A DNA stretch of 64,000 nucleotides from Usnea hakonensis (Eukaryota; Ascomycota; Lecanoromycetes; Lecanorales; Parmeliaceae), in the NCBI GenBank assembly GCA_013423325.1, contig BLJB01000051.1, forward strand, positions 62,001 through 126,000, read 5' to 3'. The notes beneath the pieces were generated by a model. The model was not told the DNA's origin and ran no database searches. It saw nothing but the letters and a program-made list of their open reading frames with translations. The position numbers were made by a program, and so were the translations under genes. This document shows, one piece after another, positions 44,584-55,750 of this stretch (the stretch's first letter is position 1; each line of letters begins with the position of its first letter).

Positions 44584-47500
44584 ATGATGAGTGGTAGTGA
44601 GCCTTTAGCGGAGAAGGACGAACCGCCCTCGAAAGTGCCTGCAGAGGCTGCTACCAATAGCCCACCGAAAGCGGATACGGTTGCCCATGCTGGCATTTCC
44701 AGGCATGGTGCAATTGAGCAAGAGGCGGAGACGGATGACTTTGGCCTACCTGTAAAAAAGACCCACAAGCTGTCCAGTAACCCTCATGACCAAGGTACCG
44801 GAACATGGGAGGGACAGCCACAAGCTAAAGCCCAGTACCTTGAGGACGGTCCACAGTCGCGGCCAGAACCTCTCACACAGGATTCGGTGGCCCAGAATGA
44901 TGGGACCCTTGACACGGAGTGCGATAAGGCTGCTGACTCGCAAGTCCATGACCATGATGGGAATTCCTTGCCTAGCAGACCTGAAGAGAAGTCCCAGGAA
45001 GGCTCTGATACTCGGGCTGTACCACCAGCTATTGTGGACAATCTTCTCCACGGTGCCGCCACTGGAGGCGCTTCAGGCTGGTCCCATCAAGCACTTGCTC
45101 CTCACATGCCAAGAGAAGACCATGACCAGGAGGAAGAATGGAGAGATATGCCCGCCTTCGCACCGTACGACCTTTACGATGATGACAATAGGCTGGTAGC
45201 CAGGGAAGAGAAAGACTCTGATGATGAAGCGAACGCATACAAGGGGCTGGGGGGTGCCGGGAAAGGTTACACTCGGGTTCAGGTTGATGAGGATGCAAGA
45301 TCAGCTACGAGTATGGATGAAAATACGGACTACTTATTCAAGGCGAAAGGAGCAACTATCGCAGATGACGAAGAGGAACAAAGGGATCCATTGGCTCAAC
45401 TGCAGGCTACGAAGGAACTACTTACAGAGGGGCAAAGAATAGCGTACGTGGGTGTGACCAGGCTAGCAATGGCAGAGATGGTGAAGGAGCTTGAAGATAT
45501 GGAGGTTACTAAGAACACGAAGAAGGGCCTCGCAGTTGCGACGGAGTCAATGAAGATGTGGAGTCAGCAGATGATGGTGAGGCTGTATATGCACATGGAG
45601 GTCGACTCGTCTGAACAAGTCATGATCGAGCAGCTCGCTGAGCATGGCGTCCAGCCAGGAGATCTGACGCCGACATTGATGCAAAATGCGAGAGTGAAAA
45701 ATCCCATGACTGACGAATCGTCCGCAGACAAAGAGACTTGTGCTTCACCGAAGACTGATGGCGACAAGAGAGCATCGACAAATTCACTTTCCAACCATTC
45801 CTCTGATGGGAAGGTTGACAGTCCAGTCATTGACAGAGAGTCTCTGGCTTCTCCCAGGCTCAACGGTGAGAAGAGTAAATCTTCGAGCTCTCTCTCCATC
45901 AATCATGCGGAGAAAAAGGCCGAGGATGCCTCAACAGGCAATGAATCAGCGGCCTCTCACCAGACTCATGTCCAGATCAAAAGATCGACAAGCTCTCTGT
46001 CATTGAGTCGCTCAAACGAAAGCTTCGAGGCTGCTGCTTTACCTGCATACTCGGAACATGATGGCAAAGGAATGCCCGAAGTTCGTACTCCGTCACAACT
46101 CGAAATGTCAAGAAACATCGACCTCGATCTTCGCTGGACCGTACTCTGCGATCTCTTTCTCGTCCTCGTCGCTGACTCAATCTACGATGCCCGCTCGAGG
46201 ACACTTCTCGAGCGTATAGGAACATCGATGGGGGTCTCATGGCTAGAGATTTGCCGCTTCGAAAAGCGCGTTACTGATTCGCTGGAGATGCAAGAAGCAG
46301 CTCGTAAGGAGACATGGGACGAAGCTGAGCACATGGAAAATCGAAGGAAGCGGGCCTTGAAGCGCAGGTACATGATGATGGGGCTGGCGACTGTCGGTGG
46401 TAGTCTTGTCATTGGACTCTCCGCCGGGTTACTTGCACCTGTGATAGGTGCTGGCCTGGCTGCTGGTTTTACGACTATAGGTGTTGCGGGGACAAGCGGT
46501 TTTCTCGCAGGAGCTGGAGGTACCGCTTTGATCACTTCTGGGGCTGTGCTCTCAGGTGGAACTATTGCTGTCAGGGCTTCCAATCGAAGAACGGGCGCCG
46601 TTAGGACCTTTGAATATCGGCCTCTTCACAACAATAAACGTGTTAACTTGATAGTCACTATTTCTGGATGGATGAACGGAAAGATTGACGATGTTCGATT
46701 ACCTTACAGTACCATCGACCCAGTCATGGGAGATATGTACTCTGTACTGTGGGAACCAGAGATGCTGACAAGCATGGGTGATACCATCAATATCTTGGCT
46801 ACAGAGGTGGATCCCCTTCGCTCCCCACAAATCTGAGATGGAAGCTCATGGCATACAGGCTCTCACTCAAGGACTACAACAAGTCCTTGGTAGCACTATT
46901 CTTGTAGCTCTCATGGCTTCACTCCAACTCCCAATCGTCTTGTCAAAGCTTTCATACTTAATAGACAATCCATGGACAGTCTCGATGGCTCGAGCAAACG
47001 CAGCTGGCCTTATTCTAGCAGACTCGCTGATTGACCGGAATCTTGGCGCCAGGCCCATCACACTCGTTGGCTTTTCCTTGGGAGCCCGAGTCATCTTTGC
47101 TTGCTTACGAGAGCTAGCGGCCAGGGGTTCATTCGGACTAATTCAAAACGTCTATCTCTTTGGATCGCCGATCGTGAATAGCAAAGACGAGTACCTGCGC
47201 GCGCGCTCCGTTGTTTCTGGAAGATTTGTAAATGGTTATGCCTCGAACGATTGGATCCTCGGTATGTGTACTCTTCTCTATCTTCACTTATCTCTAATTA
47301 CCATTCTAGGGTACCTTTTCCGCGCCACCTCTGGCGGCGTTATGCGAGTAGCCGGACTTGCGCCTGTTGAGGGCGTCCACGGTCTCGAAAACATTGATGT
47401 TACGAAGCTTGTCAATGGCCACATGGCTTATCGAGCTGCCATGCCAAGATTACTCCGTGAAGTAGGCTGGGAAGTAGAGTCTGACGAATTCACCGAAATT

Positions 47501-48319
47501 GAAGACCCAGACCCTGACAATCATGGGAAAAGGCAACGAGAGCTTGTCAGAGAATTAGACGAGGCACGGAAGGAAGCAGAGGTCAAGCCAGAAAAGAGGC
47601 GGTTTGGATTCTGGAAGAAGGGGAAATTGGCGGAGAAGAAGGGCTGGGAGACTTACGATGATAGCATGAGGAAAAGCAGCGACGATTTTGACACAGGTAG
47701 CGCGGAGGGCGGGAACGTCCTATTCGATATCGAAGCTATCAAAGCAGAGTTGGCCAGCGAGCAAATCGAGGTCAAGCAGCTCGAGTCCACCTTACCGCCA
47801 ATGAAACTTGACATCAATGGTTCAGCTACCGAGGAGGACAAACAGCGTCAAAGCCCGTACTCAAATCTCCGTGGCACCACAAGCTACGATGCAAGCATGG
47901 CAATGCGCCCTAAGCCCAGAGCAGATACTTCGCAGAGCTCCCTCCCTTCAAGCTCTCAACAGCGGGACAACCCCTTCAACCAGGGCTACGACGATTACAA
48001 CCTTTCCGCAGAGATGGTCAATCTAGAGCATCAAAGCCCACGACATGGCAAAGCCTCCTTCGAGACCCCAACCAAGGCCCCTTCGCCACGGCATTCTTCA
48101 CAGTTCCCTACCAACTCGGCTGGTCAGATACCCTCCCCAGGCCGCGACCCGATCACCGAGGCACCGATCCCGCCACAGCCACCTCTTCGATCCTCCTTAA
48201 CAATGCCCAGCAGTGTGGGCACGACCATGCCGGGTTTACAAATCGAGCATAACGCCTGGGCTGACGATGACGATGAAGACTTTGGGAAAGAAAAGGAAGT
48301 GAAGTTGACGTTTGGGTGA
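44584..48319 (+). CDS. DUF726 / TMCO4-like membrane protein with alpha/beta-hydrolase motif
   Basis: Exons 44584-46806, 46859-47261 and 47310-48319 give 1211 aa. The family includes human TMCO4 and yeast Mil1 (YFL034W). The first 500 residues are acidic and low-complexity. About residues 500-590 form the helical lead-in. Around residues 597-665 lies a Gly/Ala-rich double membrane hairpin (MMGLATVGGSLVIGLSAGLL, GAGLAAGFTTIGVAGTSG). Then comes the hydrolase-like core with VNLIVTISGW and LVGFSLGARVI, whose Ser (about 814) is in nucleophile position. YLFGSPIV, YASNDWILGYLFRA and GLENIDVTKLVNGH follow. The tail of about 300 residues is Lys/Pro/Ser-rich. Enzyme activity has not been shown to my knowledge. 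The 48-nt second intron is in phase and stop-free. Confidence 0.9.
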
Positions 48320-48982
48320 TGTTGGAAAGAGGTTGGCCATTTGCTATAGCGCGGCGTACTTTGAGGGATATCAATCTCCTTCTGTGTATGATACTTAGAG
48401 GGAACAATAATGGGTGGTTTTGACGCATTAGTATGAGTGCATAGGAGCATCGATACTATACAATGGCTTGCTGAACCTCTGATGAGACAAAACTGTCTGT
48501 GAGAGCAATGGAAAATCAAGAAAGGGGTCGATCATGGGCATTCATTTCGTCTCCGTTTCCGTCTCCAGTCTTCGTCTCAATCGATTAAAGAATCCCTGAT
48601 TGCTGAGGCCAGTAGCATTCTGATACCGCTCCGATCCTTGACGACCTACAGAGCTCTTAGCGTACCAGTCAAGCTGAAATCCTCATTCAGATTGCACAAT
48701 TGATAGTCGACGTCCTGGAGACTAGAATCCAGATATATAGGTACGTACTGCGGTCTGCGGCGCCAAAGACGTCGGAGAGAGCCTCGCCCCGCCCCGTTCC
48801 CTGGGAAATAAGCTTTCGCAGGGTTCACTAGTGCTGTCGCGTACTTTTGATCCTACGCGTTAGATGGGTCCTCGGTATCCTTGTCAATTTGGAAGCACTT
48901 GAGAAACAAATTTACCCCTCATCGAATCACACATGCTGTACCTGAGCTGATCCAGTACCGTTATGACCCCGAAATAGGGGCG
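48320..48982. other. Intergenic, RTC4 promoter side
   Basis: No supported gene. The frame of RTC4 stays open upstream to about 48881 without an ATG, so an unseen first exon is possible, for instance from the ATG at 48864. Confidence 0.35.
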
Positions 48983-50964
48983 ATGGCAGGTATATTAGAC
49001 CTCAAGCCAGGTGCTCCACGGATCACGGGCTTGAGAAGCCGCGACTATAATTTGGCGAGTTTACATGGAGACCGTACACAGCAACAGCCGAAAAGAAAAC
49101 TTCCAAGGCCCAGTCCTCCTATCAACGCCTCTCCAAGAGGCAGCTCTAGCGATGAAGACTTAGCCGGGCAGAAAGTCGCAGATGAAGCCGCCTCGGACGA
49201 CTCTGAATTTGAATTTGGAAGGATAGATAGGATGAGGAAATCGGGCGGAGATGAGATACCGAGTATGGGCATGAATCCGAATTCAACAAAGGGAGAACTA
49301 AGCCTTGAACCTTCAAACATACGAGCAAGCAGTTTCACATCAGGAAAAGGCGATAGAAGCCGCCACGGCTCGCAAAGCAGCCAGAAAAGGACTAAGGCTG
49401 ACTTGGATGACGACGACGACATGCCATTGTCGTTTTCTCAGCAGAAAAAGCCCAGGCACAGCTATGGCTATGGTAGTATTAATATACACAGGGGTCCGGC
49501 CACGAAGCCTGATCAATCCAAGAGAATGCGTTCCAAGGAAAGTGAGAAGCCACCATCTACTTTCAGGGAACCAGCTACTCGTACTGGTGCCCTGCTAGCT
49601 CGGGGTAGGAATTTCTTGTGCACTAGCAACTTGAAATGATTACAGCTGACCTCGAGTAGTTGATAGATTGGATTCAGCTTCCGCAGAAACAAAAAACCCT
49701 GGGCGGCGGGACGCTCCATCTACGCAGACCTCGCTCCGGAGTCAGAGAGCTTCACAGCGCTCGGTCAAGGGCACACAAGAGTCGTCTCAGAATTCATCGA
49801 AGGGTTTCAAGCAGCCTCTCCAACCATCTCCCAAGAAATTGCCACCACGCCCATCCCCCGGGAAAGTACCAAAGTTCAGAGCTATTCCCATGGTACACCA
49901 AGAAATGGAACCTCCCCGAGCAACGTGGTCCGCGCCAAACACGAAGCCTTCTATGCTCGCCGAAGCTGATGCATTGAAGGCATTTGAATTACAGGATGCT
50001 CTCAATACTGTTACAAACAAGCTTGGCATTTCAGAGAGACAATTTGACCCTCTACCATCAGGACGGCCTGATTCATCGGCCCCTCCGACATCCTTTGACG
50101 CCGCTACCACAAACTCTTCACCACTATCTTCACTTGACGACCTTACTCCTGGTTCCAGCCAAGATGTTCCTATTATCACATCTGAAGACCTACCGAATTT
50201 CGAAGCAAAACCACGACCAGCTGTGTGTCCGATGTGCAAGCAGCCTGTTAACCAGTCATATCTGGAACAGTTTACCGAGGTGGGTAAGCGTATGAGCCTC
50301 CGCCAACAATCTGAATTTTGCAAAGCCCACAAGGAGCGAACTGCCGAATCTGAATGGGCAGAGCGGAAATATCCCAAGATTGACTGGCGCCAGTTGGACG
50401 CTCGAATTGTAAAATTCCATGGCTTGATGGACGACATACTCTCGCGGAGGAAGTCTTCTTTTTATAGGAATGTTTTTGAAGACTCTTTGAAGAGCGGAAA
50501 GAGTAGGACAATACAGGAGCGTTTAACAAGAGGAGATGAGATCGAATGGATGTCGCCAGGTTATTATGGCGGCAGAGGTGCGAAGTTGATGTATGACTCA
50601 CCTTTTCTTCAGACGTTTCCTTGTCGTCATACAATTCTACCACGTGAAACGGCTCTGCTGCACCTTGGCGTTGTCTAACTTTCTTAGGGCGGACAACATC
50701 ATGTCCAGATTCGCAAAAAAGATTCGGCGACTGGCAGCTTCAGACAAGCTCATCTCATCTGGGGGAGTCTCCGGATATGTGCAAGCGGTCCTCGTTCCGG
50801 AACTGGCAGTGCTTCTTGTCATGGACGACATGAATGCTGACGAGGAGAAGGCGAGAGAGATATTGAGAGACAGTATCGATATCGGCAATCTACTGAACGA
50901 AGAGGAAGACGAAATTATCACGGACCCTGCTCCTGAAGAGCGGGTAATCGTTGATATTGCCTAG
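48983..50964 (+). CDS. RTC4: Restriction of telomere capping protein 4 (RTC4)
   Basis: Exons 48983-49604, 49660-50590 and 50688-50964 give about 609 aa. RTC4-domain proteins are fungal. In yeast, loss of RTC4 affects growth of capping-defective cdc13 cells, but the biochemistry is unknown. The first 400 residues are Ser/Pro/Lys-rich and disordered. The conserved part starts with a Cys pair (AVCPMCKQPV), then LRQQSEFCKAHK, AERKYPKIDW and RGDEIEWMSPGYYGGRGAKL. It ends in the RTC4 core NIMSRFAKKIRRLA, SSGGVSGYVQAVLVPELAV and NEEEDE. The second intron (50591-50687) was placed so that ..KLM-ADNIMSRF reads through. The start is uncertain. Confidence 0.87.
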
Positions 50965-51113
50965 AATTGTGGGTGAATGGATTTGGAGCTTCCTGGCACA
51001 TATTGCTTGGCTTTCTTTGTAGATGTCGAATCGCAAAGATTTCCCATAGTCATAAAGTTCAAATTGCCATCAGTGTTCCATGGCTCCGGAAACTCCTTCG
51101 TATCACCATCATC

Positions 51114-51560
51114 TCACACCTGGGCTCTCCATATCGTCCCAAACCTATACAAGCCAAAAGCAGCAACAACGCTCAATCCAATCGGAAGGGGCTTCTGCGT
51201 CTTGATCGCTCTCGGGACGCTACTCGCGGCCAACACCAGACTAGCCAACAGAGCCATTTCCAAGCCGTAAGATTGGCGGTTACGTAGGCGGAGACCGCCG
51301 AGACCGTACTGCATCGTCGTCAGCCCACACTTTCCCAAGTCCAGCGTGTAGGGTGGAGAAAATGACGACATACGAGAGCGCCAACTGTCATGCCGGCTGC
51401 CACCGAAGGTACTGAGCCGGTCCGAATATAGCCGGTGAGCCCCCCGCCGGCGGTCAGGGCGGCCAGGAGGAAAGCTTGGGTTGAGGGATCGTCCTATGGT
51501 TTATTCAGATGAGCTAGATCGCAGAGCCAGCAGGTTTGGGGCATTGAGAGTGCTTACCAT
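51114..51560 (-). CDS. TMEM14-like small membrane protein
   Basis: Exons 51560-51558 (ATG only), 51493-51374 and 51308-51114 give 105 aa. TMEM14 proteins are small four-helix membrane proteins. Human TMEM14C is mitochondrial and supports haem synthesis; fungal roles are not established. Landmarks are AALTAGGGLTGYIRTGSVPS, MTVGALYGLGGLRLRNRQSY, a hydrophobic MALLASLVLAASSV and GLSVVAAFGLYRFGTIW. The first coding exon seems to be the start codon alone: ATG is followed directly by the strong donor GTAAGC, and the next exon begins GAC GAT CCC in phase after CCATAG. No other ATG precedes the conserved region in frame. It is divergent from OST2, 245 bp away. Confidence 0.85.
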
Positions 51561-51805
51561 TGTAATTAATATGAGTACTTTGAATAATTATCGCCAAATT
51601 TGTAGAGCTATCAGCATGTAGAGTACTTGGTTCTTGGTTGAAGCAAGCTCCACGATGCGGACCTCGGGAGAGCTCCACCCCTGTCGTCCAGTCTTGGCGT
51701 CCCAAAACCGACAACGTTTCCTCGTTTCCTCCTCTGCAAAGCCCACCACTTTAAGTACTCTACAACTTACTCCGTCCCCGCAACCACCCCATCACCACCC
51801 CCACA

Positions 51806-52566
51806 ATGCCGGCCAAACGCGCCTCCCAAATCTCCTCCCACCCCTCCACCGTCCCTCCGATCCCCAAGTCAACCTCCTCCACCTCCAAATCCTCACCATC
51901 GACCCAGACCGCGCAAGAAGTGCTCCTGAACCTATGGCAACACTATCTCAACACCACGCCGCAGCGCGTGAAGCTGATTGACGTCTTCATGGCGTTTTTG
52001 GTCGTGGTGGGCGGGTTGCAGTTTGTGTATTGTGTGCTTGTTGGGAATTATGTCGGTCTTTTTCCTTCTTCTTCTTCTTCCCTCCTCGAATATCGTGCCC
52101 AAGCCTTTGTCATCTTCGCATGGCCCCCATCTCCCCCAAGTCGGCAAGAGCTGCGAGCGAAATGCACGGTTGGATTGAAACAAAAAAAATCAAAAATCAA
52201 AAATCGAATGCTAACACGTGTTGGGCAACCAGCCGTTCAACGCCTTCCTCTCCGGCTTCAGCGCTACGGTCGGGCAGTTCGTGCTCACGGCCAGCTTGCG
52301 GATCCAGACGAATCCGGAGAACAGAGAGGAGTTTAAGAGCGTCAGTCATGAGCGGTGGGTTCTACGATTCTTCCCTTTCCTTCCCCCCTCTACGAATTTT
52401 TCTTCCGGTCGTTCGTTGATACGGAGTCCGCTCTGCGAGGGATCAAGGAGAAGAAGTCTCTTTTTTTTGGCTGACGAGATGGATGTGACTATCTTACAGG
52501 GCGTTTGCGGATTTTGTCCTCGGGAGCTTGATACTGCATTTCTTTTGCGTGAATTTCATCAATTAG
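51806..52566 (+). CDS. OST2: Oligosaccharyltransferase subunit Ost2/DAD1
   Basis: Exons 51806-52051, 52233-52354 and 52500-52566 give 144 aa. Ost2 is an essential membrane subunit of the ER N-glycosylation complex. The first 35 residues are Ser/Pro/Thr-rich and cytosolic. Then the DAD1 signature follows: RVKLIDVFMAFLVVVGGLQF, VYCVLVGNYPFNAFLSGFSA, FVLTASLRIQTNPENREEF and HERAFADFVLGSLILHFFCV, ending NFIN. Three helices match the family. Intron 1 (181 nt) is T-rich with a TTC run. Intron 2 is 145 nt with an octa-T tract. Both are consensus and in phase. Confidence 0.95.
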
Positions 52567-53783
52567 CGGGCTACGGGGGCCGGGCGGGCGGGCGAGCGGT
52601 GTAGGAATAAACCAGGCGGAGAAGTGAGAGATGCTCTCTCTCTCGAGAAAAGAAAAAAGAAAGAAATATACATCCATTCGATAAAACAATCTGAAGCAGA
52701 GTGGCGGTGTCGAAAATCACTCTCGCTCCTCTCCTCTGTCCCTGCATACTTTATGTCAAGTGTGAGAACTGCAGTGCGATGGATTCCCCTTGCTTTTCTT
52801 TTTTTTTTTCTTTTTTTCTGGAATAAACAGCAAGACGGCACTACATACAAAATCTACAGATCTCCACCCCTCCCGCTCCCGAAGCGACTCGGAAGCCCCT
52901 ACTTCCAAACACTCGCCATACGTATCCACCATTTTCATTCGTTCCCGGCGTGCGGAGGATAGGGTGTGGGGAGAGAGAGATCGTGTGAGGGTTTCATCGT
53001 TCGTCGATTGGGTCTTGGGGGTTAAAGGGTACGCTTTTGTTTAGGTCTCAGTCTTGGTCCTGTGTTGTGTGTTGTGTTGTGTGTTCAAGGAAGGAACGTG
53101 TGCAGAGAAAGGTTGGCTATGTACGAGGTGCGAGGGGCGAGGACTGATGGGAGGGGGGGCGGTTGTGGGCGGAATGGAGGAGAGGAGAGTATGGTAGGGT
53201 AGGGTAGAGAGAGGAGTGGAGAAGAGTGGTTTTGTTTGTGCGGAGGGATGGTGGGGGCGAGGAGCCAGAGGGGTGGGATGGATGGATCTGCGAGGTAGGA
53301 GCCTATCAAAGTCTTTTTTTTTTGTGCCGAGGGGCTGGGTGAGGGAGCCAGAAGGGTTGGGGGAGATATATGGATGGGAAAGGGGGAATGATCGTGTCAT
53401 AGTTCGCTCGTGTTTGCTTACTGCTTGGTGGTGTGATGGTTTTTGGGTCCCTGTGTAGCGTACAGAGAAGAATGAATGTCCGGCAGTTGGTGAGGGAGTT
53501 TCAGAAGGCTTGGTAACAAATCTCTAGCAAACCGGGAAGTATCGCTTGATTTCTGCACAGTGAGACTTTTCATCAATTGTGATATATATCAAAAGCATCG
53601 ATCGGCACAAGTGCGTATATTCTAAAAGTCTATTCAAAACAATGGCGATCCGTTATCATGGTCATCATGGCCGAGGTAAATCATGTCAAATATAAGAGCA
53701 GCAGAAATCCAAAATCCGGCCAACTCGTTTCTTCCCGAGAAATACCAATGATTTGACGCCAAAAGATTCGTTCCACACCCCAG
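52567..53783. other. Low-complexity intergenic stretch
   Basis: No gene. It holds long T runs (about 52793-52821), a TGTGT/TTGTG repeat (about 53058-53090) and a purine-rich plus strand with many GGG runs from about 53100 to 53400. Open frames on either strand here are compositional artefacts. Confidence 0.6.
53058..53090. repeat. TGTGT/TTGTG simple repeat
   Basis: Irregular units of TGTGT and TGTTG in tandem, next to the purine-rich tract. Confidence 0.6.
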
Positions 53784-55750
53784 TCACTCCGCATGACCGT
53801 TCGTGTTCCCCTCCAGCTGGAAAACGGCTCTCAACGCGGCACCAAACCTCTCAATGGCTTCATCCACTTGGTCCGCGGGGGCGGCGGCGAAAGTGGTCCG
53901 GAAAAACATGCCGTCTCCCGGGTTGCCAGTCTCAGCCCTGAACCAGCTGCCTTTTGATGTCAACGTCCCTTTGTCGATGGCGGCAAGGAAGATTTCGTCC
54001 TCAATTTCAAGTAATAATTTTTTCTCTTTCAAAGGATGCTTTTGCCAATCAATCTTGATCCAGTGAAACATGCCCGCCATTGGCGGATTCCAACTCGCGA
54101 TTTGTTTTGGCAGATGTTTCTCACAAGCGTAGCAGATGTTGTCCCTTCGTTTGGTATATTCCAGCCTGATGTGGACTAACCAGTCAAGGTAACCTGCATG
54201 GCCCCACGTCTCTTCTAGCAATTTGAACATGATCAATTGAGAAGGTCCGCTGGGGTTTTGGGTGGATACTTCGCCATGCCGCACGAAGCGCTCAACGATT
54301 TGTTCCGAGGCTGTAATCCAGCCTAATCGCATACCAGGAGCAATGAGCTTGGAGAAGGAGTCCAGGCGGATGACTCGGCCGTCAATGTCCATGCTCAGTA
54401 AGGAGGGAACCAGGGCATCTATGAAGGCGCTGTGGGAGGACGGTGGTGGGACATCAGGAGCGTTGGGGCCTGTATAAGGTTGCATCTGAAGAAAGAAGTA
54501 GGGCTCGTCTTCGATTATGTAGAGGTCATGCTTTTGGGCTAAGCGGTAGATCTCTTTTCTTCGCTGCTTAGACTGCGTGGCACCCGTGGGGTTCTGGCCA
54601 GAAGGTACAGTGTAGAGCAGCCAAGGTCTGGGAGCACCATTGTGAGCGGCTGAATCCCAGTTGCTGACGACTGAATCCAGATGTGAAGGAAGAAGACCTT
54701 GTTCATCCATCTGTACGCCTATACATTGCACGCCCATCGGCCGAGCAGTTTCAGCGGCTGTAGAAAAGGTGTACTCCTCGGTCAGAATGTAGTCACCCCG
54801 AGTACAAAACATCCGGTAAGCCATGTCCAGAGCAGAAGTGCTGCCGCCGGTCACACAGCATTGCCAGTCTTGGTATGGCGGGTGGTGTACAACCTGGCAA
54901 TCCTCCATCAGCGACGATTTGGGCGCTTCACATACAATCCCTCACCTCTGTATGTTCGGTGATGAAACGTAAGATCTGTGCCGAACCTGTCGACTGTCCG
55001 TAGTTGAGAGCCACATGAATGTCTGTACCAGTCTCTCAGTCACCCTTCCAGCCAACTTTCATCACCCGTTCAGCGTACCGTATATGCTCGTTCCGTCGGC
55101 AATGTCATGCTTTCCCGCCCTCTTGACCACTCCATAATCCTTCGTCTCCTGCTCCGAGAAGTGTGGAGGTACAGGTACTTTAATGTCGATATGATCTATA
55201 GGGAAGTACTGGCTCGATGGTAGGCCTCCGCCAAGGGATATTAGGCCTTCAATGTTTAAGCCAAATTCATGTGTACTTGATAATCAACATAGTAGGCCAC
55301 TTACCAGGTTTTGTCAAGTATTTGGCAGCCTTTTTCAAGGAAGACGGCTGTCGTGATGTCAGCAATGGCCAGCAGATGGTCTATGACCTTCACCGTAGTG
55401 TGACCTTTCTCGCCAAGCTTTCCTCACTCAATCGATCTTGTCATCGTATCAGCTCTGTGGCCATTGACTCTGACACAGGCAGACTGATACGAACGTACGA
55501 TCCCATCTTTTCGCCTTTGGTTTGCCATGCCCCTATGCCCACATCAGAAGGTGCGCCAATCCAATGCAGGATGGAAAAGCGTTACCGGAGTCTTGAACAT
55601 ATCACTACTGCAATGCGCAGCTATGCCTCCCGGCATCCTGGGCGCTTTGGAACGCCGGGCCGGAACCCCATTGACGCTGAGCTTGTCGGAAAAGGTAGCA
55701 ATCTGTGCATCTGTAGTACTCTGCACGTCGAGGGCGGTTGGAGGCACCAT
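53784..55750 (-). CDS. ARO8: Aromatic amino acid / 2-aminoadipate aminotransferase, Aro8 type
   Basis: Exons 55750-55586, 55532-55499, 55436-55405, 55347-55305, 55246-55079, 55022-54946 and 54893-53784 give 542 aa. This PLP enzyme transaminates phenylalanine, tyrosine and tryptophan, and in yeast also aminoadipate. N-terminal landmarks are RRSKAPRMPGGIAAHCSSDM, KPKAKRWDHRLSEESLARK and PSSLKKAAKYLTKPGLISLG. The catalytic part has LNYGQSTGSAQILRFITEHT, CCVTGGSTSALDM, TVPSGQNPTGA, IIEDEPY and the PLP-binding Lys in RLDSFSKLIAPGMRLGW (about 355). Exons 2, 3 and 4 are only 34, 32 and 43 nt. They were placed by matching the family sequence and checking phase. A start at the upstream in-frame ATG (55786) would add 12 residues. 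Confidence 0.92.

Noticed and set aside
50977..51270. 97-codon plus-strand frame
   Set aside because: It lies antisense to TMEM14-like exon 3, which explains its openness.
53041..53400. 119-codon minus-strand frame rich in Pro/Ser/Thr
   Set aside because: It results from the C/T-rich strand composition and tandem repeats.
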